64,000 bases of DNA from NCBI GenBank assembly GCA_965229505.1, contig OZ245881.1:1674001-1738000 (forward strand), given 5' to 3'. The translations under genes and the position numbers were made by a program. Each line of letters starts with the position of its first letter. Position 1 is the stretch's first letter. The notes beneath the pieces were generated by a model. That model was not told the DNA's origin and searched no databases. It saw nothing but the letters and a program-made list of their open reading frames with translations. Source of the DNA: UBA6059 sp040219045 (lineage in GTDB: Bacteria; Bacteroidota; Bacteroidia; Cytophagales; Cyclobacteriaceae). This document shows, one piece after another, positions 25,011 to 34,686 of the stretch.

Positions 25011-28000
25011 ATGTGGGAGAAAGGGAACACGCTTTACACACCAGAACTTGAGCATGACGCCTGTGGCGTTGGCCTAATTGCGAATATCAAAAACCACCCA
25101 TCTCATAAGGTGGTGTCCAATGCCCTTGGCATGCTCGAAAGTATGGAGCATCGTGGTGGCCAGGGAGCAGAGCCGGAGACTGGTGACGGATCGGGTATCA
25201 TGATCCAGATACCTTATACATTCTTTGAGAAGGAGGCCTCCAAGCTTGGACATCTCCTACCGGAAAAAGGAAGTTACGGCCTTGCTGTCATTTTTTTCCC
25301 TAAAGATGAGCGGAAGCGAAAAAATATCAAGGCGCAGTTTGTGAAATCCGTAGAGTCGCTATCACTACAGGTGCTCTTTTTTCGCGACACCCCTACCAAC
25401 AATAAGTATGCTGGTCCTACTGCATTGAAATATGAGCCACATGTAGAGCACTGTTTTATTGCGGATGCTAAAGGCAAGCTATCGGGCATTGAGCTTGAGC
25501 GCAGGTTATACCTTCTCAAGAAAATCACCAACAGAGAGCTTGGCCAGGAATCCCGTTTGCTCGGAGAGGATTTTTACATCGCTTCAATGTCGACGACTAC
25601 CATGGTCTACAAAGGGCAATTAAGAACAGATCAACTAAGATTTTATTATCCCGATCTCAAAAATCCTGAGTTAGAGTCCTCTTTTGCCCTTGTGCATTCG
25701 AGGTTCTCCACTAATACCTTTCCACGCTGGAAGTTGGCGCAACCGTTCCGATACATCGCTCACAATGGAGAGATAAATACCATTCGTGGTAACGTCAACA
25801 AGATGAAGTCTAAGGAAGTAATGATGGAATCGCCTTACTTCTCTCCTGAAGAAATCCAGAGTCTATTTCCTATCTGTGATCCTCTCAATTCCGATTCGGC
25901 CAATCTCGATGAAATGGTCGAGCTATTGACGCTTTCAGGGAGGAGTTTGCCTCACGCCTTGATGATGCTTGTACCCGAAGCATGGCAGGACAATAAAGCC
26001 ATGGATGAGAACACGAAGGCTTTTTTCAAATTTCACGCCTCACTCATGGAGCCATGGGATGGGCCGGCAGCATTGCTATTTACAGATGGACGATACATCG
26101 GCGGCACGCTGGATCGCAATGGGCTGAGGCCATGTCGATATACCATCACCAACGATGACTTTTTGATCATGGCGTCAGAGACCGGGGCGCATCAGGTAGA
26201 TCCGAGCAAGGTGGTTCAAAAGGGGAGGTTGCAACCCGGTAAAATGCTCATGGCTGATCTGCAAACAGGTCAGATAATTGAAGATGAACAGATTAAGTCT
26301 GAAATCTGCAACCAGCAACCTTACCAGCAATGGATCAAGCAAAATCGGGTGAAACTACGGTTGATTCCTGATCCCGAAATCGAAGAAGATGACCTGACCC
26401 CTGTAGACCTGCTGCACAGACAGAGACTACACGGATTCACTCAGGAGGACCTAAAAATGGTGCTGGAGCCTATGGCTGGCACATCCAAAGAGCCATTGGG
26501 TTCAATGGGACTTGATATTCCTCTGGCTGTACTCTCGTCTTTTCCTCAGCATCCAGCGTACTATTTCAAGCAGATGTTTGCGCAGGTCAGCAATCCGCCA
26601 ATCGACCCCATCCGTGAGAGACTGGTCATGTCACTCTTTACGCGGCTCGGTGGCGCCAAAAACCTGCTATCGGAGAGCGCTGAGCACTGTCGGCAGATTC
26701 ACATCACCCAACCGGTGCTCAAGCAGACCATGATCGATAAGATCAAGTTGCTCAACCCCGAATATTTCCGCTGGAAAAAACTCAACATCACCTTCAGTCT
26801 TGATCAAGGGCTCGAGGAGGGTATCAAAAGGCTCTGTGAAAAGGCTGAAAAAGCAGTAATGGACGGCTTCAATGTCTTGATTCTTTCCGATAGGAAGATC
26901 AGTGATAACAGAGCACCCATGCCTTCACTGCTCGCTACAGGTGCGGTCCATCATCACCTTGTAAGTAAAAAGCTGCGCGCCCGCGCCGGATTGGTAGTAG
27001 ATGCAGGGGATGTCTTTGAAACACATCAGTATGCAACACTCATTGGCTATGGCGCCAGCTGCGTGTATCCATATATGGCGTTCAACACTATAAGATCGCT
27101 ACAGCGCAAAGGTCACTTTGGTGATCGAAGCTTTGAAGAACTACAGCAGAACTACATCAACGCCGTGGGCGGTGGGCTACTCAAAATAATGTCCAAAATG
27201 GGCATTTCTACGCTACAGTCTTATCAGGGCGCTCAGATATTTGAAGCCGTCGGCTTATCAGAAGAAGTCGTTGACAGATGCTTTAAGGGTACGATCTCCA
27301 GAATTGGGGGAGCCACTTTTAAGGATTTTGAAAAAGAGGTGGTGCTGCGTCATAGAACAGCACATGACCTTAGGGGGCGGCAGGGTCTTGAAATTGGTGG
27401 CGTATATCAGTGGAAGCGGCAAGGCGAAACTCATTTACTGAGTCCCAAAGCCATTCACCTCCTCCAGAAGTCTACGAAGCTCAAGGACTATGACCTCTTC
27501 AAGGCTTACACCAAGGCGGTGAATGAACAGTCTGAAAAAGTTATCACATTGAGAAGTCTTCTTGATTTCAAAAAGCGCAAGTCCATTCCTATCGATAAGG
27601 TCGAGCCAGTAGAAAATGTCTTGAAGAGGTTTGCCACAGGAGCAATGAGCTTTGGCTCTATCTCACATGAAGCACACTCCACGCTGGCTATCGCAATGAA
27701 TAGGATAGGAGGCAAAAGCAATAGTGGAGAAGGGGGCGAGGATGACGTTAGGTTTACCAGGAAACCCAATGGCGACTGGGAACGCTCGGCGATTAAGCAG
27801 GTAGCATCCGGCAGATTTGGTGTATCGAGCTACTACCTCACCAATGCAGAGGAAATTCAGATCAAGATCGCCCAAGGTGCCAAGCCCGGAGAAGGAGGTC
27901 AATTGCCCGGTCACAAGGTAGATGACTGGATAGGAAGAGTGCGTAACTCCACACCCGGAGTAGGCCTCATTTCGCCACCTCCACATCACGATATTTACTC

Positions 28001-29507
28001 GATAGAGGATCTGGCCCAGCTGATATTTGATCTCAAAAATGCGAATAGAGAGGCTCGAATCAATGTAAAACTAGTCTCTGAAGCGGGAGTGGGTACTATC
28101 GCTGCTGGAGTAGCCAAGGCCTTTGCGGATGTGATCCTGGTATCTGGTGGTGATGGGGGCACGGGTGCTTCTCCATTGAGTTCGCTGCGTCATGCCGGAC
28201 TACCATGGGAGATGGGATTGGCCGAAGCACAGCAAACGCTGGTAAAAAATGGCCTCAGAGGTCGGGTCGTACTACAAACGGACGGCAAGATCATGACAGG
28301 AAGAGACCTGGCAGTAGCGGCATTGCTGGGAGCGGAAGAATGGGGCGTATCTACTGCTGCCCTCATCGTAGAAGGCTGCATCATGATGCGTAAATGCCAC
28401 CTCAACACCTGTCCCGTAGGTATCGCCACACAGGATACCGAACTCCGAAATCTGTTCACAGGAGACCCTGAGCATGTGATCAACATGTTCACCTTCATGG
28501 CAGAGGAGCTCCGCGAGTATATGGCAGAACTTGGCTTTGCCACTGTACAGGAGATGGTGGGTCAAGCCAATGCGCTGAAGCTAAAGGAAACCACGAACCT
28601 TCCTAAGGCTGTAGATCTAAGTAGCCTGATCACTCAGGAAGCAACATGGCCAGAGGATACTTACCACAATAGCCGAAAGCAGCAGCATCGAATCACCGAC
28701 GTGCTCGACCTTAGGATGATCAAGGCCGCAGCTCCGGCGTTGGAAAAGGCCGATTCGGTTTCCGATACTTTCAAAATAGTCAACACGCAACGCGCAGTTG
28801 GCGCCATGCTTTCCAACGAAATATCTAAGATTTATCATGGGGTTGGCCTTCCTGAGGGCACCATCCGCTTTTCGTTCAAGGGTTCGGCCGGACAGAGTTT
28901 TGGCGCGTTTGCAGCGCCGGGCTTGACACTTATGCTCGAAGGTGATGCCAATGACTATTTTGGTAAAGGACTATCCGGCGGCCAACTCATCGTCTACCCG
29001 GATGTGCGCACCAAGATCGTCCCCAACAAAAATATCATCATTGGCAATGTGGCCTTATATGGCGGTACAGCAGGAGAGGCGTTCATCAACGGCATGGGAG
29101 GAGAGCGCTTTGCCGTTCGTAATTCGGGTGTTAACGCTGTAGTCGAAGGTGTTGGTGATCACGGCTGTGAGTACATGACCGGCGGCCGGGTAATCATTCT
29201 TGGTCCTACCGGAAGGAATTTTGCAGCTGGCATGAGTGGCGGTATCGCCTATGTATTTGACCCTCACAACAGCCTGGCCGAAAACTGCAATATGGAGATG
29301 ATCGACCTTGACCCTATCGATCATGATGACACCAAGTTGATGAAGGGCTTGATTACAAAACACCTGAGGTTCACCGGTAGCAAAGTCGCTGAAGAGATAC
29401 TTACGGACTGGAGCAGGTACGCATCCTCATTTGTCAAGGTGATGCCAAAAGAATACAAGGCCGTCCTACTCAATAGGGCGAAGAAAAAAGTAAAGGAGAA
29501 AGCATAA
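25011..29507 (+). CDS. gltB: Glutamate synthase, large (alpha) subunit
   Basis: 1498 aa, full length. With GltD it converts glutamine plus 2-oxoglutarate into two glutamates. The N-terminal Ntn amidotransferase domain (about 18-430) has the catalytic Cys at residue 18 in HDACGVG, after a short propeptide that must be cleaved. A central domain (about 440-780) follows, then the FMN-binding synthase domain (about 800-1200). The 3Fe-4S cysteines are at 1123, 1129 and 1134 (CIMMRKCHLNTC), with the classic spacing. The C-terminal GXGXG beta-helix domain (about 1250-1460) has repeated GG motifs (GLSGGQLIVYP, ALYGGTAGEAF, GMSGGIAYVFD). It overlaps gltD by one base (TAATG), which indicates translational coupling. 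A purine-rich AAAGGAGAA sits just ahead of gltD. Confidence 0.98.
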   Translation: MWEKGNTLYTPELEHDACGVGLIANIKNHPSHKVVSNALGMLESMEHRGGQGAEPETGDGSGIMIQIPYTFFEKEASKLGHLLPEKGSYGLAVIFFPKDERKRKNIKAQFVKSVESLSLQVLFFRDTPTNNKYAGPTALKYEPHVEHCFIADAKGKLSGIELERRLYLLKKITNRELGQESRLLGEDFYIASMSTTTMVYKGQLRTDQLRFYYPDLKNPELESSFALVHSRFSTNTFPRWKLAQPFRYIAHNGEINTIRGNVNKMKSKEVMMESPYFSPEEIQSLFPICDPLNSDSANLDEMVELLTLSGRSLPHALMMLVPEAWQDNKAMDENTKAFFKFHASLMEPWDGPAALLFTDGRYIGGTLDRNGLRPCRYTITNDDFLIMASETGAHQVDPSKVVQKGRLQPGKMLMADLQTGQIIEDEQIKSEICNQQPYQQWIKQNRVKLRLIPDPEIEEDDLTPVDLLHRQRLHGFTQEDLKMVLEPMAGTSKEPLGSMGLDIPLAVLSSFPQHPAYYFKQMFAQVSNPPIDPIRERLVMSLFTRLGGAKNLLSESAEHCRQIHITQPVLKQTMIDKIKLLNPEYFRWKKLNITFSLDQGLEEGIKRLCEKAEKAVMDGFNVLILSDRKISDNRAPMPSLLATGAVHHHLVSKKLRARAGLVVDAGDVFETHQYATLIGYGASCVYPYMAFNTIRSLQRKGHFGDRSFEELQQNYINAVGGGLLKIMSKMGISTLQSYQGAQIFEAVGLSEEVVDRCFKGTISRIGGATFKDFEKEVVLRHRTAHDLRGRQGLEIGGVYQWKRQGETHLLSPKAIHLLQKSTKLKDYDLFKAYTKAVNEQSEKVITLRSLLDFKKRKSIPIDKVEPVENVLKRFATGAMSFGSISHEAHSTLAIAMNRIGGKSNSGEGGEDDVRFTRKPNGDWERSAIKQVASGRFGVSSYYLTNAEEIQIKIAQGAKPGEGGQLPGHKVDDWIGRVRNSTPGVGLISPPPHHDIYSIEDLAQLIFDLKNANREARINVKLVSEAGVGTIAAGVAKAFADVILVSGGDGGTGASPLSSLRHAGLPWEMGLAEAQQTLVKNGLRGRVVLQTDGKIMTGRDLAVAALLGAEEWGVSTAALIVEGCIMMRKCHLNTCPVGIATQDTELRNLFTGDPEHVINMFTFMAEELREYMAELGFATVQEMVGQANALKLKETTNLPKAVDLSSLITQEATWPEDTYHNSRKQQHRITDVLDLRMIKAAAPALEKADSVSDTFKIVNTQRAVGAMLSNEISKIYHGVGLPEGTIRFSFKGSAGQSFGAFAAPGLTLMLEGDANDYFGKGLSGGQLIVYPDVRTKIVPNKNIIIGNVALYGGTAGEAFINGMGGERFAVRNSGVNAVVEGVGDHGCEYMTGGRVIILGPTGRNFAAGMSGGIAYVFDPHNSLAENCNMEMIDLDPIDHDDTKLMKGLITKHLRFTGSKVAEEILTDWSRYASSFVKVMPKEYKAVLLNRAKKKVKEKA

Positions 29508-30958
29508 TGGGAAAGCCTACAGGATTTAAAGAGTACAAACGAGAGCTTCCACCCACACTAGACCCCCAAACCAGGGTCAATAACTACAAGGAGTTCTATC
29601 TGGAAGTGAGTGAGGATAAGTCCAAGCAGCAAGCCGCCAGGTGCATGGATTGTGGCATCCCTTTTTGTCACAATGGTTGCCCTCTTGGCAATAAGATACC
29701 GGACTTTAATGATGCAGCGTACAACGGCAATTGGAAAGAGGCCGCTGAGATATTACTCTCGACCAACAACTTCCCCGAATTTACCGGTAGGATCTGCCCT
29801 GCGCCATGTGAAGCTTCCTGCGTCCTGGGTATCAACAAGCCTCCGGTGGCCATAGAATTCATCGAAAAGACGATCATCGAAAAGGCCTTTGAGCTGGATA
29901 TGATCAAGCCTCAGCCACCTAAGGTGCGGACTAGTAAGAAGGTGGCGGTGGTAGGCTCTGGGCCGGCAGGATTGGCAGCTGCCGCTCAGCTCAACAAGGC
30001 AGGTCACAGTGTGACAGTCTTCGAACGCGATGATAAGATTGGTGGCTTACTGCGGTATGGTATCCCCGATTTTAAGATGGAAAAATGGACGATTGATCGC
30101 CGTATCCGAATCATGGAGGTAGAAGGCGTCAACTTCAAGCCTAATACGAACGTGGGTGTAGATGTCACCGTTGATGAGCTTCAGTATAACTATGATGCTA
30201 TGGTACTCTGCGGGGGATCCACTATTCCGAGAGATCTCCCCATTCCCGGTAGGGAGTTGAAGGGGGTGCACTTCGCCATGGAATTTTTAACCCAACAAAA
30301 TAGGCGAGTTGCAGGCCTTGAAGTAACTGATGAAGAGATTTGGGCTACCGGAAAAAATGTAATCGTCATCGGTGGGGGTGATACCGGCTCTGATTGTGTC
30401 GGCACTTCCAATAGGCATAAAGCCAAGTCCGTCACACAAATCGAGCTCCTGAGCAAGCCCCCGGAAGAGCGCGATGCGCATAATCCATGGCCGGAGTGGC
30501 CGATGACCCTTCGCACATCCTCTTCGCACGAAGAAGGTGCTGAGCGCAAATGGTCAATTCTCACCAAGGAATTTGTCGGTAATGACAAAGGAGAACTGAC
30601 CGGTCTCAAGTTGGTAGATATTGAGTGGGAGGATGGTAAACTCAAGGAACGACCCGACTCAGAGCGCCTGATTCCTGCCGATCTGGTGCTGATCGCCGCT
30701 GGCTTTACCCATCCGCAACGCGAAGGTATGCTTGAGCAACTCGGCGTAGCTCTCGACAGTCGATCGAATGTAAAGTCCGATCAATATCATACTGATAAAG
30801 AAGGGGTTTTCGTCGCAGGGGATATGCACAGAGGTCAGAGCCTCGTCGTGTGGGCCATCAGCGAGGGTCGCGAGGCAGCACGGGCCGTTGACGAGTATCT
30901 GATGGGCGCTTCCTTGCTTGAGTCCAAGGATCATTCCCTTCTCGACTTAGCAGAATAG
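29507..30958 (+). CDS. gltD: Glutamate synthase, small (beta) subunit
   Basis: 483 aa, normal length. It takes electrons from NAD(P)H through FAD and passes them to GltB. The N-terminal ferredoxin-like part (about 1-140) has the cysteine clusters CMDCGIPFCHNGC and CPAPCEASC that hold 4Fe-4S centres. The FAD-binding GSGPAGLAAA motif lies near residue 150, the NAD(P)H-binding GGGDTGSDC motif near 290, and the C-terminal FAD contact GVFAGDMHRGQSLVVWAI near 435. The start ATG shares one base with the gltB stop. It is the last gene of the operon; the gene after it starts 75 bases later. Confidence 0.98.
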   Translation: MGKPTGFKEYKRELPPTLDPQTRVNNYKEFYLEVSEDKSKQQAARCMDCGIPFCHNGCPLGNKIPDFNDAAYNGNWKEAAEILLSTNNFPEFTGRICPAPCEASCVLGINKPPVAIEFIEKTIIEKAFELDMIKPQPPKVRTSKKVAVVGSGPAGLAAAAQLNKAGHSVTVFERDDKIGGLLRYGIPDFKMEKWTIDRRIRIMEVEGVNFKPNTNVGVDVTVDELQYNYDAMVLCGGSTIPRDLPIPGRELKGVHFAMEFLTQQNRRVAGLEVTDEEIWATGKNVIVIGGGDTGSDCVGTSNRHKAKSVTQIELLSKPPEERDAHNPWPEWPMTLRTSSSHEEGAERKWSILTKEFVGNDKGELTGLKLVDIEWEDGKLKERPDSERLIPADLVLIAAGFTHPQREGMLEQLGVALDSRSNVKSDQYHTDKEGVFVAGDMHRGQSLVVWAISEGREAARAVDEYLMGASLLESKDHSLLDLAE

Positions 30959-31033
30959 ACCCTTTGTCAGGATGTGTGGTTCAAGGAGCTCGTTTGGCTT
31001 GCTTTTGATCATCAGTGGTCTTTTCTTAGAGAC

Positions 31034-31903
31034 ATGATCAAACATTCGATTGAAAATGATTGGCTCAGGGCTACTATCGCTGAACATGGTGCGGAGCTCA
31101 CCAGCCTAGTAGCTAAAAATACCAGTATAGAGTACCTATGGCAAGCCGACCCAAGCCATTGGGGAAGGCACGCGCCCATTCTATTCCCTTTCGTAGGCAA
31201 GCTCAAAGACAATCAATATCACTACAGGGGCAATACTTACCAGATGGGTCAGCATGGGTTTGCTCGCGATCAGCGTTTTACGGTAGTGGAAAATACGGCC
31301 ATATCCATAAAACTCACGCTGAAGTCGAGCACTGAAAGTAAACGCGTATACCCATTTGATTTTGAGCTTACCCTGGCTTACACCCTATCGGAAAATAGTA
31401 TCAGCGTGAGCTATGAAGTGCTCAACCCATCGGGAGAGCCGCTATACTTCTCCATCGGTGGGCATCCGGCATTCAATTGCCCACTTGAGGCCGGCAAGCA
31501 GCGCAGTGACTATCACCTCAAGTTCAATCATACAGAAGATACTGAGGTACATTATCTCACTGATGGCTTATTTGCGGGAGCCACCGAGCCTTTCAGAGGA
31601 GATGTCCTTTCCCTACCGGAAAACCGCTTTGACCGAGATGCGCTGGTCTTCAAATCCCTGCAGTCCAAAACCATCAGCTTGATTGATAATGATAATAAGA
31701 CATGGCTGACATTCGACTTTGAAGGCTTCCCATATCTGGGTATTTGGTCCAAGAGCAGAACTTCCCCATTCGTCTGCATTGAGCCTTGGTTTGGCATAGC
31801 GGACCAGGCTGATCACGATGGAGATATCACGAAAAAGGAAGGCATTATGAAACTTGAAGGTGGGAGTCACTTTGACTGTAGCTATACTCTTGAGGTTTGC
31901 TAG
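31034..31903 (+). CDS. Aldose 1-epimerase (galactose mutarotase) family protein, LacX-like
   Basis: 289 aa from ATG 31034. A longer frame begins at 30974, but its first 20 residues (WFKELVWLAFDHQW..) do not fit the family, whereas MIKHSIENDWLRATIAEHGAEL does. The fold is a beta-sandwich that interconverts sugar anomers. Landmarks: HGAELTSL, YLWQADPSHWGRHAPILFPFVG (substrate Arg/His region), GQHGFARD, YFSIGGHPAFNCPL with the catalytic His, and a late Glu in VCIEPWFG (likely the catalytic base). This is the YihR/LacX-like subgroup, whose true substrate is often not galactose. It lies downstream of gltD, with no clear pathway link. A MITE-like element starts 30 bases after the stop. Confidence 0.88.
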   Translation: MIKHSIENDWLRATIAEHGAELTSLVAKNTSIEYLWQADPSHWGRHAPILFPFVGKLKDNQYHYRGNTYQMGQHGFARDQRFTVVENTAISIKLTLKSSTESKRVYPFDFELTLAYTLSENSISVSYEVLNPSGEPLYFSIGGHPAFNCPLEAGKQRSDYHLKFNHTEDTEVHYLTDGLFAGATEPFRGDVLSLPENRFDRDALVFKSLQSKTISLIDNDNKTWLTFDFEGFPYLGIWSKSRTSPFVCIEPWFGIADQADHDGDITKKEGIMKLEGGSHFDCSYTLEVC

Positions 31904-31933
31904 AGATGATCTTAGAAGCTACTAAAGCTTATT

Positions 31934-32132
31934 AGACGGGGCTGTGCAATAAGTCCAACCGCTTTAAAACTCACAGAATTTTGTATTGCTTGACATCTCA
32001 AATACACCCCTATAATCCCCTCAAGGGGATAAATTCCGCCCTTGAGGGCGGTTAGGTGGGTGTTGCCCTGCAGTATGCAGAAGATTATTTTGCCAAGTGT
32101 GAGCTTAAATGACTTATTGCACAGCCCCGTCT
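31934..32132. mobile_element. MITE-like element with perfect 22-bp terminal inverted repeats
   Basis: 199 bp bounded by perfect inverted repeats of AGACGGGGCTGTGCAATAAGTC (31934-31955 and 32111-32132). There is no ORF. Inside, at about 32004-32064, is a compact module starting ACACCCC and ending GGGTGTT, with two hairpins (TCCCC-TCAA-GGGGA and CCGCCC-TTGA-GGGCGG). A diverged copy lies at 45844-46031, and the core alone at 50272-50345. The structure fits a non-autonomous miniature transposon. No target-site duplication was confirmed and no transposase is in the window. Confidence 0.75.
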
Positions 32133-32206
32133 CTCATGAGTCTGCTCATCAAACTCTCCTTTGATCAGACAGTTGCAATTCCTATTTTGACGGAAAGCCT
32201 AACTTC

Positions 32207-33757
32207 ATGAGACCGCCATACCTTCTCCTCGCTCTTCTATTTATCGTATCATGTACTTCCAAACCGCTGCTGGAAGCGGATATAATCATCGAAGGTGGGC
32301 AAGTCTACGATGGTGCTGACGAGGCAGCAAAAGCCTGGGTGGTTGCCATTAAAGGAGATAAGATAGTGTATGCCGGAGATGGCACTGCTTACAATCTGAA
32401 AGCGGAAAAGATAATCGATGCTACAGGCAAGGTGGTCTCTCCGGGTTTCATAGACCCGCATACTCACACTACCCAGGATCTAAATGACTCTGTCACAAGA
32501 CACAACCTGCCCTTCCTGAGCCAGGGCGTCACTACTGTAATTACCGGAAATGATGGCAGGAGCCCTATTCCGGTAGGGCGAGCTATGACACAATGGGGAT
32601 CGTCAGGAGCGGGCACCAATGTGGGCGTCCTTCTCGGTCATGGAAATGTACGAAGGATAGCGATGGGCATGGAAAACCGTCCCCCAACTGAGGAGGAAAT
32701 GGTGGAAATGCGGGGGATCGTAACGCAGGCCATGGAAGATGGCGCGCTGGGAATGTCTACCGGGCTTTACTACACTCCGGGCAACTATGCCTCGACAGAG
32801 GAGGTCATCGATCTGGCAAAAATAGTTAGTCGCTATGGGGGAGTCTACGATACGCATCAGCGTGATGAGAGCAGCTACTCTATAGGACTGCTCAACTCCA
32901 TCCGTGAGGTGATCAGGATAGGTGCAGAGGCAGAACTGCCGGTGCATATTTCTCACCTCAAGGCCCTCGGAGTGGATGTTTGGGGTCAGGCACCTGAGAT
33001 CATTGCGCTATATGACTCAGCGCGGGAAGCTGGTATAGACCTCACCGCCAATCAATACCCCTATGTGGCCAGTGGCACGAGCGTCGGAGGTAGTACCTTC
33101 CCCAACTGGGCTCGCGCCGGAGGAACTGACGAAATGATCAAGCGTATCGATGATGAAGCTGTAGGTCAGCTTATCAGGACTGAGATGAAAGACAATTTGA
33201 GACGAAGAGGCGGTGCTTCGTCCTTACTGATTACAAGAAGTGGCACACCAGAGTGGCTTGGCAAAACACTGGAAGAGATAGCGAGGGAATGGCGTCTTGA
33301 TCCAATCGAAGCGGCTATCAGGATCATCAAGGAAGGTGACGCCTCCGTGGCTAGCTTTAATATGACCGAAGAAGATATTGGACTGCTGATGTCTCAGCCT
33401 TGGTGCATGACCGGCTCAGATGGGTCAGCCGGGCATCCGCGGAAATATGGCACCTACCCTCGTAAGTTCAGAAAGTATGTCCTTGAAGATTCAGTATTGT
33501 CTTTTGGAAGGGCGATAGTGGCGAGTTCGGGTCAAGTCGCCGAAACATTCAAAATCAAAGACAGGGGACAGATTAAAGAAGGATATTTTGCGGATATCGT
33601 GATCATCGACCCAAAAACCATTCGTGATAACGCCACTTTCGAGAAGCCGGAACAATTAGCTTCAGGAATCGATTATGTGTTTGTTAATGGCAGAATTGCT
33701 ATCGACAATGGTCGATACAATGGTGTGTTGGCCGGTCAGATACTCAAAAGAGATTGA
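32207..33757 (+). CDS. N-acyl-D-amino-acid deacylase / D-aminoacylase family lipoprotein
   Basis: 516 aa. An amidohydrolase-superfamily enzyme that releases D-amino acids from N-acyl-D-amino acids or a related amide. The N-terminus is a lipoprotein signal (hydrophobic run, then FIVSC), so it is probably anchored in an envelope membrane facing the periplasm or the outside. Metal-site motifs in order: DPHTHT (about residues 83-88), THQRDE (about 222), HISHLKALG (about 248) and MTGSDGSAGHPRKYGTYPRKF (about 404-425, a D-aminoacylase hallmark). Near the end is GQIKEGYFADIVIIDP, the usual beta-domain closing. The stop overlaps the start of a small SdpI-like gene by one base, so the two are probably co-translated. 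Exact substrate not known. Confidence 0.9.
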   Translation: MRPPYLLLALLFIVSCTSKPLLEADIIIEGGQVYDGADEAAKAWVVAIKGDKIVYAGDGTAYNLKAEKIIDATGKVVSPGFIDPHTHTTQDLNDSVTRHNLPFLSQGVTTVITGNDGRSPIPVGRAMTQWGSSGAGTNVGVLLGHGNVRRIAMGMENRPPTEEEMVEMRGIVTQAMEDGALGMSTGLYYTPGNYASTEEVIDLAKIVSRYGGVYDTHQRDESSYSIGLLNSIREVIRIGAEAELPVHISHLKALGVDVWGQAPEIIALYDSAREAGIDLTANQYPYVASGTSVGGSTFPNWARAGGTDEMIKRIDDEAVGQLIRTEMKDNLRRRGGASSLLITRSGTPEWLGKTLEEIAREWRLDPIEAAIRIIKEGDASVASFNMTEEDIGLLMSQPWCMTGSDGSAGHPRKYGTYPRKFRKYVLEDSVLSFGRAIVASSGQVAETFKIKDRGQIKEGYFADIVIIDPKTIRDNATFEKPEQLASGIDYVFVNGRIAIDNGRYNGVLAGQILKRD

Positions 33758-34074
33758 TGTTCGATTATTATTTTCTGGGATTCATTCAATTGGTGATTGG
33801 GCTATTCTTCACTTTCAGTCCACCCAAAAAACCCAATGACATGTATGGCTACTGGGGCAAGGCTGCCAAGAAGAGCCTGGATCATTGGAAAGTGGCTCAC
33901 CGCACCGCTGGTCCTTTGTTTATCCTTAGTGGCTCTATCAGCCTGATCAGTGGTTATTATTTTGAGGGTTCGGATTTTGAATATGCGAGAATGATTAACC
34001 TTCTCACTGGCCTGACGCTAGGCATCATCGTGATCCTAATAACTGAACGGAAATTGAAGACAATCAGCTCTTAA
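33757..34074 (+). CDS. SdpI-family small integral membrane protein
   Basis: 105 aa from ATG 33757, which overlaps the deacylase stop (TGATG); a TTG start three bases earlier is less likely. Three hydrophobic segments (about 5-20, 50-68, 82-98) surround the signature YGYWGKAAKKSLDHWKVAHRTAG, which corresponds to the GYR-t----N---W--a----G motif of the SdpI/YhfL family. Bacillus SdpI protects against the SdpC toxin; in most other bacteria the role of the family is unknown. Overlap with the D-aminoacylase gene suggests a shared envelope process. The 3' end overlaps the convergent thioesterase gene by 11 bases. Confidence 0.75.
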   Translation: MFDYYFLGFIQLVIGLFFTFSPPKKPNDMYGYWGKAAKKSLDHWKVAHRTAGPLFILSGSISLISGYYFEGSDFEYARMINLLTGLTLGIIVILITERKLKTISS

Positions 34075-34549
34075 ATACATTACCCGCTGCGGCCTGACTA
34101 CCGTCAAATACTCTGATGGCTACTACCTCTGCTTCAGCGGTCTTAACCCCTTCGTCTGAATAGAAGTTGCACCACAGTACGGTCTTCTTGCCCTTTACCT
34201 CAGTAATCTTAGCTCTTAATTGCACCTTGCGGTTGGGTGTGGGCTTGAGATACTTCACATTGAGTGTGCCTGTGGCATATCGGTACTCCGGATGGGTATC
34301 CATGGAGCGGTCTTCAACCTTATAAGCATGAGCCATAGCCGCACCCATACAGTGGCAGTCAATTAGGGTGGCCATGATGCCACCGTTCATGAGGTCAGCC
34401 CATCCGTGGTATTTTTCTTTTGATTCCCAATCCAGCACAGCCTCTTCGCCTTCCCAATAACTTTTGATTTGAAGTCCATGTGCATTTTGAATTCCACAGC
34501 CGAAACACACGTTCTCGGGCATATGATCCTGGAAATAATCTTTGCTCAT
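34064..34549 (-). CDS. Hotdog-fold thioesterase (PaaI/4HBT-like)
   Basis: 161 aa. Likely hydrolyses an acyl-CoA thioester. The N-terminus has CFGCGIQNAHGLQIKSYWEG, seen in a hotdog subgroup with a leading CxxCG motif. The core has the helix signature GWADLMNGGIMATLIDCHCMGAAMA; the G-G-I-ATLID segment is typical of PaaI-type enzymes and usually carries the catalytic acid. It is convergent with the SdpI-like gene and overlaps it. Substrate not known. Its nearness to acyl-metabolism genes elsewhere in the window may be coincidental. Confidence 0.85.
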   Translation of the reverse strand: MSKDYFQDHMPENVCFGCGIQNAHGLQIKSYWEGEEAVLDWESKEKYHGWADLMNGGIMATLIDCHCMGAAMAHAYKVEDRSMDTHPEYRYATGTLNVKYLKPTPNRKVQLRAKITEVKGKKTVLWCNFYSDEGVKTAEAEVVAIRVFDGSQAAAGNVFKS

Positions 34550-34686
34550 AATGGGTTCTTTATCGATTAAGTATATTCGTTAAAAATACATGTAGTCAAC
34601 GAAACTATCGTCCATACTCATGATTTTGGCATAATACTAAGAGGTCTTATGCTCACTCATTTCATCATTAAAACACCTCTTCTTCT

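Noticed and set aside
31904..32206. Possible complete insertion sequence
   Set aside because: Terminal inverted repeats exist, but no transposase frame of any length lies between them.
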